Notes under the pieces: model-generated | The model's input: only the letters and a program-made list of their open reading frames with translations | What the model was told of the DNA's origin: nothing | The model's database searches: none | Assembly (NCBI GenBank): GCA_002705085.1 | Contig: PAHO01000014.1 | Coordinates: 1 to 64,000, forward strand | DNA: 64,000 bases | Direction: 5' to 3' | Source: Phycisphaerae bacterium | GTDB lineage: Bacteria > Planctomycetota > Phycisphaerae > Phycisphaerales > SM1A02 | Made by a program: the position numbers and the translations under genes | Shown: positions 17,625 to 26,358 of the stretch, in pieces | Numbering within the stretch: position 1 is the first letter of the stretch | Layout: the number at the start of each line of letters is the position of its first letter

Positions 17625-18607
17625 AATCGAGTCTCCAGCGACCAGACACGATCGGTGAAGGCAGATCCCTCTCGGTCACGATCGGCCAACGTCAGAGACA
17701 ACGTGGTCTGCGCATCGAGATTGTCCAACATGGCCACAAAGATGGCTTCCGGGGTTGAAGGCCGCTTCGCCGCGCCGTGCTCTGGAAGGTTGTGATGGGA
17801 CAACAAAATGTGCTGCAACGCCAACACGGTGTGCTTGGGGAGGAACTCTACGTTCTCGGGCTGCGCAATCCTGACTCGGGCCGCCATCAATTCCAGACGC
17901 GTCGCGCCGGCCGCCAAGTGCCCAATCAAGTTGCCTTCGGCGGTGTACTCGAATCCTTTTTCCCAAGTCAACTCGGTGGTCTTGTCAAGATCGTGGATAA
18001 ACAGCCCCAGCAGAACAACATCACGTGACAACTGTGGATACAGAGGCAACATCTGGTCGGCCAACTTCAACAACGTCGAGGTGTGCTCCAGCAACCCGCC
18101 AATCCAAGCGTGGTGCAGAGCGGTTGCAGCAGGCGCGGTACGAAAGTTTGACATCAACGCGGCATCGGAGAGGTACGCGTCGGCCAAGGCCTTCACTCCC
18201 GGATGCTCGATGGTTCCCAACAGATCAACGACGTCTTGGAACATTCCGTCGATCGAATGGGTCGTAGAAGGCAGCAGGTTCTTCAACTCCTCAGGACCGA
18301 CGTGCACCGGCTCCATCTGGTCGATTTGGCATTTGATCTGTAACGCATCGTTGAAGTTTTCGGTGGCGCCAGAAATCTGAACAAAACCTGTTTCGGAGAG
18401 CCGGGACAGTGCTTGTTCCGCTTTTCGGGGATCTTCTCCCACATCCCAGCAGCGGAGCGAGGCCTCACCGGTCGCATCCCGCAGGATGGCTTTGAGATAC
18501 GGCTTGCCCGCTCGCGTCGCTCCAATCTGCGGGTTTTGCAAGGCATAGATGCCACTGAACCAAGCTCCCGGCTTGAGGTCTGCGATTTTTTCGTGCCCTT
18601 GCTGCAT
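17600..18607 (-). CDS. YhaM-like OB-fold/HD-domain 3'-5' exoribonuclease
   Basis: 335 residues. Residues ~10-95 form an OB-type nucleic-acid-binding fold (GKPYLKAILRDATGEASLRC). Residues ~130-320 form an HD domain: HH 165-166, the GLLEHT histidine at 175, and HD 205-206 (GLFIHDLDKT) are the metal ligands. This architecture is that of the YhaM/CBF1 nucleases, which trim RNA or ssDNA 3' ends. It lies 3 bp after the transglutaminase-like gene, in one unit with lysS. Confidence 0.85.
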   Translation of the reverse strand: MQQGHEKIADLKPGAWFSGIYALQNPQIGATRAGKPYLKAILRDATGEASLRCWDVGEDPRKAEQALSRLSETGFVQISGATENFNDALQIKCQIDQMEPVHVGPEELKNLLPSTTHSIDGMFQDVVDLLGTIEHPGVKALADAYLSDAALMSNFRTAPAATALHHAWIGGLLEHTSTLLKLADQMLPLYPQLSRDVVLLGLFIHDLDKTTELTWEKGFEYTAEGNLIGHLAAGATRLELMAARVRIAQPENVEFLPKHTVLALQHILLSHHNLPEHGAAKRPSTPEAIFVAMLDNLDAQTTLSLTLADRDREGSAFTDRVWSLETRLWRVHPTS

Positions 18608-18610
18608 GGG

Positions 18611-20080
18611 TCAGGATCCTTCTTCCCGAATGGTGATGTCCAAGTCTCCCATCAACTGAAGGAGACCCGCGATGTCGCGGTCCATGGTGGCGCCGTCCAA
18701 CGGGGTTGTGGCGGTCAACAAATGCGCGGCATCGTACGCACGTGGCAATGTGGCATCGAGATCAATCCAGACGCCATCAACCAATGCCTGGCTCCACATG
18801 TGCCAACCAAAAGCATGTGGTGCGCCTTGATAGCCCTCCACATAAACCAAGCCCGTCGCCCCCCGTGCAGGAATGCCTGCTGACCGCAGCATCGCCACCA
18901 ACAACACCGCGTGCTCCGAGCAATCGCCGGCCTTCGATTTTGCGGTCTCAGTCGCACTGGCGAAGCCGGTACTCAGACCTTTGTTGCTGATGTGCATGGC
19001 CACCGCCGAGCGAAGTCGTTCTGCTTGGTGACGAGTGGGTGCACTTTCGAGCCCACGAAGGGCTTGCGTGGTCAATTTTGAGACGGTCTCATCGGCCGCA
19101 TCCGCCAGAGCACTGGGACTTCGATACCGGGGATCGGACCGTTCGGCATCCGTGGCGGGCACTGGTTGGTCCAAGTCCACTTTGATCAGGATCTCACCCT
19201 CACCCACACGTTCGCTGCGCTGGGCACCGGCTGATGGAAGGTCTTCCAAGACGCCATCTTTCGCACGAACCCGCATTTCGAGGGTGCGGGAGGTTCGAGC
19301 ATTCGGGATGGGCTTCTGAAGTTTGACGAACAAACTGACCAGCAACTCAGGAACGTTCTCGCTGGCCATCCGGGCGGTTGCTTCATCCGTCAACTCCACC
19401 CGCATTTCCCCGAAAGGAAGCATATTGACTTGCCGCAAGAGCACCCCATCGGTGGCCACCAAATCTTCACCCACCGAACCGGGCATGGCGCTGGTGGTGG
19501 ATTTCCAACGGGTGGCCGGAATGGCCCGACCTCCTCGGTCGAATGTGGTTTCGTCCACGAGCGTCCGGGTCAACTCCACAGGCTCTGGTCCTTGGTCCGG
19601 AAGGACGGTGGACCAGCGGATGGTCTTGGCGCCCGAAGCGGCTCGGGCCAAGAAAAACCGTTCGGCCGCCACCGGCGAAAGCCAATCCTGATTGCTTGGA
19701 GGGATCTCACGCTTGTTGGTCCGACCAAGTTGGCTTGAAACTTCCTGGATGACACCGTTGCCCAGAAAAGTCCAAGTGGTGGTGATGGCGGTCCCAGCCA
19801 ATTTTTGTATGGATTCTGCACGAATGGGCTTGCCGTTGGCATCTTCAACAAATCGGCTGGTGACCTCCATGGCAACGCTTTGGGCCCCACGCCGAATCTC
19901 AATCTTGCTTTCTTGTTTGGTCTGCCAACCCTCAGGCACTTGGCTCCGAGTCTCGTGAAGCCAGCCGCTCCGGGCACCGGCGATGCTGATGGCGTACCAA
20001 AGATCCCGTTCCTGCTCGGCGATGACACTCGAGGTCAACGCCAGGGCCACGAGATTGAACATCATGATCATTCGTCGCAT
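18611..20080 (-). CDS. Exported transglutaminase-like cysteine protein
   Basis: 489 residues. The N-terminus (MRRMIMMFNLVALALTSSVIA) is a signal peptide. The long middle part is beta-rich with no recognised motif. The C-terminal ~110 residues hold a transglutaminase core: Cys387 in GDCSEHAVLLVAMLRSAGIP, His427 in WHMW and Asp442 in IDLDAT. Such proteins act as periplasmic peptidases or crosslinkers; the substrate cannot be told. The start overlaps the lysS stop by 13 bp. Confidence 0.85.
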   Translation of the reverse strand: MRRMIMMFNLVALALTSSVIAEQERDLWYAISIAGARSGWLHETRSQVPEGWQTKQESKIEIRRGAQSVAMEVTSRFVEDANGKPIRAESIQKLAGTAITTTWTFLGNGVIQEVSSQLGRTNKREIPPSNQDWLSPVAAERFFLARAASGAKTIRWSTVLPDQGPEPVELTRTLVDETTFDRGGRAIPATRWKSTTSAMPGSVGEDLVATDGVLLRQVNMLPFGEMRVELTDEATARMASENVPELLVSLFVKLQKPIPNARTSRTLEMRVRAKDGVLEDLPSAGAQRSERVGEGEILIKVDLDQPVPATDAERSDPRYRSPSALADAADETVSKLTTQALRGLESAPTRHQAERLRSAVAMHISNKGLSTGFASATETAKSKAGDCSEHAVLLVAMLRSAGIPARGATGLVYVEGYQGAPHAFGWHMWSQALVDGVWIDLDATLPRAYDAAHLLTATTPLDGATMDRDIAGLLQLMGDLDITIREEGS

Positions 20081-21618
20081 GGATTCTCCTCAGAGGCAGA
20101 CTCAGGACGCAGCAGTGGGAAGTAGATGACGTCGCGAATCGACGTTGCGTTCACCAAAAGCATGACCACCCGATCGATCCCGATGCCGAGCCCACCGGTG
20201 GGTGGCATTCCGGTTTCTAGGGCATCGAGGAACGATTCATCCAGCGTACGTTCCTTGGCCATTTCGTCGTCCATCCCCCCGAGTTGCTCTTCAAAGCGGC
20301 GACGCTGTTCCAAGGGATCATTGAGTTCGGTGTAGGCCGTGCCGAGTTCCATCCCCCCAGCAAAGAGGTCCCAGCGGCCGCAATATTCGGGGCGATCGGC
20401 ATACGAGCGGGTCAACGGGCTGATCACGCTGGGATAATCGAACACGAAGGTCGGACGGCTGGGATCGAACGTGGGTTCCACCCGTTCCTCAAACAGCGCG
20501 TTGGCCAAAACCCACCCATCGGCAGTCGCCGCGTTCTCCACCAGACCTTGGGCCGCTTGACGAACTTTTGCCTCATCCGATGGATCAAACCCAAGCACCT
20601 TGGTGAAGGTGTCACGCCAATCCAAACGCACAAAGGGTGAAGACCAGTCAATCTCGATCTCGCCGAACGGGCGAACGGCGGTCCCCCCCGACAGTTCTTC
20701 CGCCACTTCTCGGCAGATCGATTCGGTGAGGTCAGCCATGCCGTGGTGGTCGCTGAACGCCTCATACACCTCCATGGCCGTGAACTCGGGGTTGTGGCTG
20801 CGGTCGACGCCTTCGTTGCGGAAGTTGCGATTGATTTCGTAGACCTTGGGCAAGCCACCCACGATCAACTTCTTGAGATACAGCTCGGGGGCAATCCTCA
20901 AAAAGAGCGGCATTCCTAACGCGTTGTGGTGGGTGGTGAATGGACGCGCGGCCGCTCCACCAGGCACCGGATGCATCATCGGCGTTTCGACTTCAAGGAA
21001 TCCCCGGGCATCCATCCGCCGACGTATAGAGGAGATGATTTGACTGCGGGCCGTAAACGTCTGCAGGACTTCCGGGTTGGTGAACAAATCAACGTGCCGC
21101 CGACGGGCCCGGAGTTCTGGATCCTGCAGGCCGTGCCATTTTTCTGGAGGTGGCTGAAGGCTTTTGCTGGCCAACTCGAAGCGATCGGCCCACACACAAA
21201 TCTCACCCTTCCGCGTTCGCCCCATGCGGCCACCGGCCACAATGACATCGCCATAATCCAATTTTCGGGCCAAGCGGAACGAGTTCGTGTCCAAGTCACC
21301 CTTCGAACAACTGATCTGGAGATCACCGGTGGCATCACGAATAACCAAGAAGGCCAACTTCCCCATCTCTCGATGCTGCACGCATCGGCCGGCCACCAAC
21401 ACTTGGGGCCTCGGGTCATCAATGGATTCTTCTGCGTCCTCAGCCGCTCGCCAAGCATCGTCGGCGGCCTCGTCAAACATCGCCCGAGCTTCCGCCAAGG
21501 GGATCAGTCCATCGGTCCGCTGACCGTATCCATCGATCTCAAGTTCGTTACGCCAACGGCGCAGCTTGTCGAGTCGGGCTTTGAAGAGTTCATCTGGCTT
21601 TGGGGCTGCATCAGACAT
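20068..21618 (-). CDS. lysS: Lysyl-tRNA synthetase, class II
   Basis: 516 residues. The N-terminal OB-fold anticodon-binding domain (~60-180) is followed by the class II core: motif 1 RRRMDARGFLEVETPMM, motif 2 NRNFRNEGVDRSHNPEF and motif 3 GLGIGIDRVVMLL. It charges tRNA-Lys in the cytoplasm. A TACCAT hexamer lies 8 nt before the ATG. The transglutaminase-like and YhaM-like genes follow tightly. Confidence 0.97.
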   Translation of the reverse strand: MSDAAPKPDELFKARLDKLRRWRNELEIDGYGQRTDGLIPLAEARAMFDEAADDAWRAAEDAEESIDDPRPQVLVAGRCVQHREMGKLAFLVIRDATGDLQISCSKGDLDTNSFRLARKLDYGDVIVAGGRMGRTRKGEICVWADRFELASKSLQPPPEKWHGLQDPELRARRRHVDLFTNPEVLQTFTARSQIISSIRRRMDARGFLEVETPMMHPVPGGAAARPFTTHHNALGMPLFLRIAPELYLKKLIVGGLPKVYEINRNFRNEGVDRSHNPEFTAMEVYEAFSDHHGMADLTESICREVAEELSGGTAVRPFGEIEIDWSSPFVRLDWRDTFTKVLGFDPSDEAKVRQAAQGLVENAATADGWVLANALFEERVEPTFDPSRPTFVFDYPSVISPLTRSYADRPEYCGRWDLFAGGMELGTAYTELNDPLEQRRRFEEQLGGMDDEMAKERTLDESFLDALETGMPPTGGLGIGIDRVVMLLVNATSIRDVIYFPLLRPESASEENPCDE

Positions 21619-21626
21619 CGTGGCGG

Positions 21627-21632
21627 ATGGTA
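21627..21632 (-). promoter_or_regulatory. Candidate -10 element of lysS
   Basis: TACCAT on the minus strand, 8 nt before the lysS ATG, which implies a leaderless or near-leaderless transcript. No good -35 box is seen. An AGGAGG just upstream of it is too far from the ATG (about 15 nt) to act as a normal ribosome binding site. Confidence 0.4.
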
Positions 21633-21664
21633 GCCTCCTGTGCGCATTGACTCGGAGGTTTCAC

Positions 21665-22762
21665 ATGGGTCCACGCAGAATTGGAGTTCTCACCGGTGGT
21701 GGCGATTGTCCGGGACTCAACGCCGTGATCCGGGCGGTGGTCAAGACCGCCACCCTTGGGCATGGGATTGAGACCATTGGCATTTTGGACGGCTACCAAG
21801 GGCTGGTGGAAGATCGAGTGGTACCTCTGGACCGAGATTCGGTCTCCGGCATTTTGGATCAAGGGGGCACGATTCTTGGGACGAACAACCGGGCCGCCCC
21901 GGCTCGGTATCCGGATGGCACCGATGCCGACGGGAAGCCTCGCATCGTCGATGCCACCGATCGGTGCCTGGCCACAGCCCAGAAGCATGGACTTGAAGCG
22001 CTGGTCGTGATCGGAGGCGATGGCACCATGAGTTGCTCAGCGCCCATCGCCGAGGCCGGACTGCCCGTTATTGGTGTCCCCAAGACCATCGACAACGATC
22101 TTGTGGGCACCGATCTCACCTTTGGATTCACCACCGCCGCCAGCACCGCCACCGAATCGCTGGACCGCCTGCACACCACGGCCGAGAGCCACCACCGCGT
22201 CATTGTGTGTGAGTTGATGGGGAGGAATGCGGGGTGGCTTACGCTGGAATCTGGGGTGGCTTCCGGAGCCGATGTCATCTTGCTCCCCGAACTGCCGTTC
22301 CAACCCGATGTGGTGTGTGATTTTGTCCAATCCAGACGTGCGGGGGGACGCGGTTTTTCCATCGTGGCGTGTGCGGAAGGAGCAAGGATCGCGGGTCAAG
22401 ATGCCGTGGTGGCTCGGCATGTGCAGGGTTCACCAGATCCCATCAGGCTCGGAGGGATTGGCGCGGTGGTTGCCGATTTGGTGGAACGAGAAACGGGCAT
22501 TGAAACCCGAACCACCGTGCTGGGCCATGTGCAACGAGGCGGCGCACCAGTCGCGGCGGACCGGGTGCTCGCGACCCAGTTCGGTCATGCGGCCGTCGAA
22601 TTCCTTCTCCAAGGCGCAGAGAACCAAGTCGTGGTGCTCCGAAATGGCACGATTGAGCACATCGACCTCATGGAGGTCACGGGCAAGCAGCGGCTGGTCC
22701 CTACCGATCACCCACTCATTCGCGCGGCCCAGTCGATTGGAACGTGCTTCGGGGTGCACTGA
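21665..22762 (+). CDS. 6-phosphofructokinase (GGDG type)
   Basis: 365 residues. It phosphorylates fructose-6-phosphate at C1 in glycolysis. The N-terminal LTGGGDCPGLNAVIR binds the phosphodonor, VIGGDGTMS has Gly at the position that discriminates ATP from PPi, and VPKTIDNDL carries the catalytic Asp. Gly in GGDG combined with Lys in PKTIDND is the signature seen in group III enzymes, so the donor (ATP or PPi) is not settled by sequence. ATG 21665 has GGAGG 6 nt upstream. It converges on a second phosphofructokinase gene. Confidence 0.93.
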   Translation: MGPRRIGVLTGGGDCPGLNAVIRAVVKTATLGHGIETIGILDGYQGLVEDRVVPLDRDSVSGILDQGGTILGTNNRAAPARYPDGTDADGKPRIVDATDRCLATAQKHGLEALVVIGGDGTMSCSAPIAEAGLPVIGVPKTIDNDLVGTDLTFGFTTAASTATESLDRLHTTAESHHRVIVCELMGRNAGWLTLESGVASGADVILLPELPFQPDVVCDFVQSRRAGGRGFSIVACAEGARIAGQDAVVARHVQGSPDPIRLGGIGAVVADLVERETGIETRTTVLGHVQRGGAPVAADRVLATQFGHAAVEFLLQGAENQVVVLRNGTIEHIDLMEVTGKQRLVPTDHPLIRAAQSIGTCFGVH

Positions 22763-22780
22763 GCCCCCGGAGCGAGAGCC

Positions 22781-24052
22781 TTAAACGGGAAGGGTCAACG
22801 GTGGCCGTTCCGAACCAACCAAGGGCTCAAAACGTGCTCGGAATGCGGCCACGTCCATACCAGCCAAGTCGGCGTACTGCTTGATGGTGTCGTCCGACGC
22901 AAAATCGTCTTTGCGAAGACGGATCATGTACCGACGGGCGATGGCATAGGTCGTGGAATCCACATCCACACGCCGCACCCGCATGCGGCCGGTGTTCGCA
23001 TCCAACATGTCCAAAAGGGCAAGAGGAACAAACCGACCACCTTGCATCGTGACCAGTGCCCCACCGCCACCGTCAAGGAGGTACTTCGCCGCGGCGTACC
23101 CAAGGTCTCGGGTGTATTCCGCATCGAATGGGATGGGATCGATGCAGCGCAACTCGTATCCGATGTCCTTGGACACAAAGGTGATGTCATGCCCAAGTTC
23201 GGCCAGACGTTCACGAACGGCACTTCGCAAGCCTTCGCCCACGTTGATCTCCGCGATCCGCATGTGGCCGTGATCATCACGTTCCACTTTGCCCAAACCG
23301 TGCAAGTCGCGCTCATCGAGGTCCAAGACCACACCCTCAGCAACCACGGCCACGCCGTCGTTGCGTCCTTCGGCGAGTCGCTTGAGCACGGATCCCACGA
23401 TGGTGTCCACCAACTGGTCCAAGCGGAAAGGACGCTGATCGAACTCTTCCGGAACCAATGTCAAGGTGGCCCCAGCGGCCTTACCGATACCCAGCGCCAA
23501 GTGACCTGCACTTCGGCCCATCGCAATGGCGATGTACCAACGACCGGTGGTGCGGGCATCGGTCATCAAACTTTGAATGATTTCGACACCGTGGTGGCGG
23601 GCCGTTTGGTAGCCAAAAGTGCAAATTTCGGGGGGGAGATCAAGGTCGTTGTCAATGGTTTTTGGAACGTGGGCCACGCGGATACTTCCACCCGCTGTTT
23701 GTTGCACATTCACTGCACTGAACGAGGTGTCATCTCCACCGATGGTGATGAGTTTGTCAATACCCTTTGCCTTCAGGGTGTCAACAACACGCTGCAAGTC
23801 TTCGGGGTCCTTGGTGGGGTTGGCCCGACTGGTCCCTAGGACGGAACCGCCACGGAAGTGAAGACGGCTGACATCGGCGATGTCCATAGGCTCCAAGGCA
23901 TCAAGATCACCCTTCATCACCCGAGAGAAACCATCACGGATCCCGTAGACCTCGGTCCCCGCCAAGCGGGCACGAATCACCGCCGCGGCAATGACACCAT
24001 TGATACCAGGGGCAGGACCACCACCAACAACAATCGCAAGAGCTCCGGACAC
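22781..24052 (-). CDS. Pyrophosphate-dependent 6-phosphofructokinase (GGDD type)
   Basis: 423 residues from a GTG at 24052, chosen because the sequence from there (VVGGGPAPGINGVI) is the phosphodonor-binding N-terminus. ITIGGDDTSFSA has Asp after GGD and PKTIDNDLDLP has Lys, the pair associated with PPi use. MGRSAGHLALGIG is the substrate-binding MGR motif. It would work reversibly in glycolysis and gluconeogenesis. It ends 18 bp from the convergent paralogue and has its own promoter. Confidence 0.93.
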   Translation of the reverse strand: MSGALAIVVGGGPAPGINGVIAAAVIRARLAGTEVYGIRDGFSRVMKGDLDALEPMDIADVSRLHFRGGSVLGTSRANPTKDPEDLQRVVDTLKAKGIDKLITIGGDDTSFSAVNVQQTAGGSIRVAHVPKTIDNDLDLPPEICTFGYQTARHHGVEIIQSLMTDARTTGRWYIAIAMGRSAGHLALGIGKAAGATLTLVPEEFDQRPFRLDQLVDTIVGSVLKRLAEGRNDGVAVVAEGVVLDLDERDLHGLGKVERDDHGHMRIAEINVGEGLRSAVRERLAELGHDITFVSKDIGYELRCIDPIPFDAEYTRDLGYAAAKYLLDGGGGALVTMQGGRFVPLALLDMLDANTGRMRVRRVDVDSTTYAIARRYMIRLRKDDFASDDTIKQYADLAGMDVAAFRARFEPLVGSERPPLTLPV

Positions 24053-24081
24053 GGAAAACCGCCTTTCGAATTCGGGGCGAC

Positions 24082-24110
24082 AGTCTACCGCGGGTGCGGT
24101 TCACGTCCAA
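24082..24110 (-). promoter_or_regulatory. Promoter of the PPi-type phosphofructokinase
   Basis: On the minus strand TTGGAC (24105-24110) and TAGACT (24082-24087) are separated by 17 bp. The start would fall near 24075, about 23 nt before the GTG. Confidence 0.65.
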
Positions 24111-24188
24111 AGTCATGAAAGCAGAACGTGCAATCTTCGGGCACTTGTCGCAAGCCGATCCCTTTGCGTCGTAGTCTGTCGATCAGAA

Positions 24189-25157
24189 ATGGCTGGTGTG
24201 CTTCCCCAATCGATTCCGCAGGTTGCGATCTTGTCTCCAAACTGGCTTGGGGATGTGGCCTTGGCTCTTCCAAGTCTGCAGAGCCTTCTTCTGGCCAGAC
24301 CCGAGACCACCTTCCATGTGCTCACCCGTCCTCCTTTCGGAGAGGTGCTGGATCTCCTCAATGCCTCACGCTTGGAACACCATGAATGTGCCCCAAACAA
24401 TGCTCAACGCCGTCAGGTCTTGCGAAGCATCAACCCGGACGCCGTCATCCTGTTCGCCGGCAGCTTTCGCAGCGCTTGGATCGCCCGAGGGCTAGGAAAC
24501 ATTCGGATCGGGACCAGAAGCGAAGGGCGTGGGTGGTTGTTGACCCACCCCGTACCGCGAGGCACCAGCCGCCCCCGGCCCACCTCGGAGCACTACGCCG
24601 ACCTGATCGAAGTTGCGGTCGGAGTGCGCCCCCCGCCCCCCCAAGAGGTGATTCCTCCAGCACGCACCATCCAACGCTCGGACATCGTGTTGGTGCCCGG
24701 GGCCAGCCGAAGCAAAAAAAGATGGCCCGAATCACGCTTCGTTGAGTTGGGAAAGAAACTCCAGGAGATCGGTCATGCCATCGTGCTCTTGGGCGCTCCA
24801 ACCGAAAAAACTCTCCTCCATGCGATCTCCGAACACATTCCCCAGTCGAGAGTGATCTGCGAATCCAATCTTCAGCCCGCACTGGCCGCCATTCAACGTG
24901 CTGCCGTGGTGGTGGGCAACGACACCGGCCCCCGACACCTTGCCACATTGTTCGGAACCCCTTGCGTCACCCTCTTTGGTCCGACCGATGCTCGATGGGC
25001 CCCGCCCACCCAACACGAACATGCCGTACGTGCCCAGCCTTTTGCCCCGGGATCATTGATTGCAGATGACCAGCCGAATGTCTTCGCCATGGAACGCATT
25101 CCCACCGGGGACGTGCTCCACACCGTACGAAAAATTCTGTGCGAATTTCAGGATTAG
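24189..25157 (+). CDS. Glycosyltransferase family 9 (heptosyltransferase-like)
   Basis: 322 residues. GT9 enzymes add heptose to the LPS inner core. Both Rossmann-like halves are visible: N-terminal SPNWLGDVALALPSLQSLL and C-terminal VLVPGASRSKKRWPESRFVE, VVVGNDTGPRHLATLFGTP and LFGPTDARWAPP, which match the WaaF/WaaC pattern. Start ATG 24189 precedes the conserved N-terminus; a TAGTCT hexamer lies 11 nt upstream. The acceptor is unknown. The 3' end overlaps the convergent neighbour by 4 bp. Confidence 0.9.
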   Translation: MAGVLPQSIPQVAILSPNWLGDVALALPSLQSLLLARPETTFHVLTRPPFGEVLDLLNASRLEHHECAPNNAQRRQVLRSINPDAVILFAGSFRSAWIARGLGNIRIGTRSEGRGWLLTHPVPRGTSRPRPTSEHYADLIEVAVGVRPPPPQEVIPPARTIQRSDIVLVPGASRSKKRWPESRFVELGKKLQEIGHAIVLLGAPTEKTLLHAISEHIPQSRVICESNLQPALAAIQRAAVVVGNDTGPRHLATLFGTPCVTLFGPTDARWAPPTQHEHAVRAQPFAPGSLIADDQPNVFAMERIPTGDVLHTVRKILCEFQD

Positions 25158-26341
25158 CGAAGTTGCAAAGGCACTTTGGCCACTGCGGAACGGCGTGCTT
25201 GTTCGGCCCATTGTTGAACCAAGCGCTGGGCCGCGACAAAATCAAGCACGGCCGCTTCCCCCACGACCCGACCATCTGCAGCCATGGGTGGCAACCGCAA
25301 CACTTGAAAAGCCCCCCCCGCCCGGTCGACCAGTGATGCCATGGCTTCCGGCGCATCCTCGGCATCAACCTGCAGCAAGTGGGTGATCCCAAAAGACGCC
25401 AATGCATCTTGGGGAGCGATGGGCTCCAGCATGCTCTCAGCCATCAAATCTGCCGGCACGCGACAGAAAAATGCCGCCACGGCTTCGCCCTCGCGCGGAG
25501 AACGCTCGGGTCGTGGTTGCACCGAAGCCGGACGCTGCGGACGGGGGTACGCCTGCAATCCGGGGGGCGGCCAACCTTCAGGTGCTTGGGCCGAAGCCGT
25601 TGCCGACCGTTCAAACCAAGAGGATCCGGGTCGCGGCGCCACAAACCAGACCATCGACACCACCAACAACAGCAAACAGCCACCAATCACAACCTGCCGC
25701 ACTGGCTTTGCCATTTGCCGACGGGGTTCGGGCAAACCGGGAGGGCCCAGAAGGACCGGACGTGCCGCCATGCCACTGGGGTCAAATCGGGGTGGTTCAG
25801 GGATTTCACCACGATGCTGAAGGGCGGCCCGATCGGCCCGCATGCCGTCCACCAGGTCGCGAAGCTCAGCATCAGCGTCGAGATCACGCGAAAGACGGAC
25901 TCGGTCGGCTTCTTCGAGACGAGATTCCACCCAACCCAACAACTGACCGAGTTGTCCACGACCTACCCCCGGGTCATCCTCACCAAGCAAGCCCAGGCGG
26001 GCTCGCCAACGCAACGCACGGACGTCCTGCAAGGTGGTGTTCAGCGCCCCGGCGATCACAGTGTCTTCCAAATCACCCAGATCACAGAGGACCAATGCGG
26101 CACGTTCTCGAGGGGCCAAACGGTGGACCGGCAAGGCCGCATCTGGAGAAGCACCCGGGAGAGAATCCACCAGTGCGGCGAACGCCGCGGCCGATTCTTC
26201 GGCTTCAGAAGCCGAAAGGGCAGCGCGGAGCCCCCCATCCAACCGAGCCTCTGCGTGCCGAGGGTCAAGAGCCAGCGCGCACTCCCAGAGCTTCGACTGA
26301 AGTCGGTTGAGTCGCGGTCCGGATGGGCGCTGGCGTACCAT
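25154..26341 (-). CDS. Membrane protein resembling a sigma-region-4/anti-sigma fusion
   Basis: 395 residues. Around residues 75-118 the sequence APRERAALVLCDLGDLEDTV, with the following ALRWRARLG, resembles ECF sigma region 4. Around 136-172 ESRLEEADRVRLSRDLDADA and ELRDLVDGMRADRAAL resembles the N-terminal domain of membrane anti-sigma factors. One transmembrane segment follows at ~215-235 (VVIGGCLLLLVVSMVWFVAP), then a Pro-rich periplasmic part. No sigma region 2 is visible, so it is probably not an active sigma factor. ATG 26341 is taken; a GTG lies 6 nt upstream. It diverges from purB with only 10 bp between the two ATGs. Confidence 0.7.
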   Translation of the reverse strand: MVRQRPSGPRLNRLQSKLWECALALDPRHAEARLDGGLRAALSASEAEESAAAFAALVDSLPGASPDAALPVHRLAPRERAALVLCDLGDLEDTVIAGALNTTLQDVRALRWRARLGLLGEDDPGVGRGQLGQLLGWVESRLEEADRVRLSRDLDADAELRDLVDGMRADRAALQHRGEIPEPPRFDPSGMAARPVLLGPPGLPEPRRQMAKPVRQVVIGGCLLLLVVSMVWFVAPRPGSSWFERSATASAQAPEGWPPPGLQAYPRPQRPASVQPRPERSPREGEAVAAFFCRVPADLMAESMLEPIAPQDALASFGITHLLQVDAEDAPEAMASLVDRAGGAFQVLRLPPMAADGRVVGEAAVLDFVAAQRLVQQWAEQARRSAVAKVPLQLR

Positions 26342-26358
26342 CAGCACAACGATGGTAC
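26335..26358. repeat. Inverted repeat holding both divergent starts and -10 hexamers
   Basis: GTACCAT-N10-ATGGTAC. Read on the plus strand, TACCAT (26336-26341) is a -10-like element 10 nt before the purB ATG. Read on the minus strand the mirror TACCAT (26352-26357) lies 10 nt before the other ATG. Each -10 candidate overlaps the opposite gene's start codon. Confidence 0.6.
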
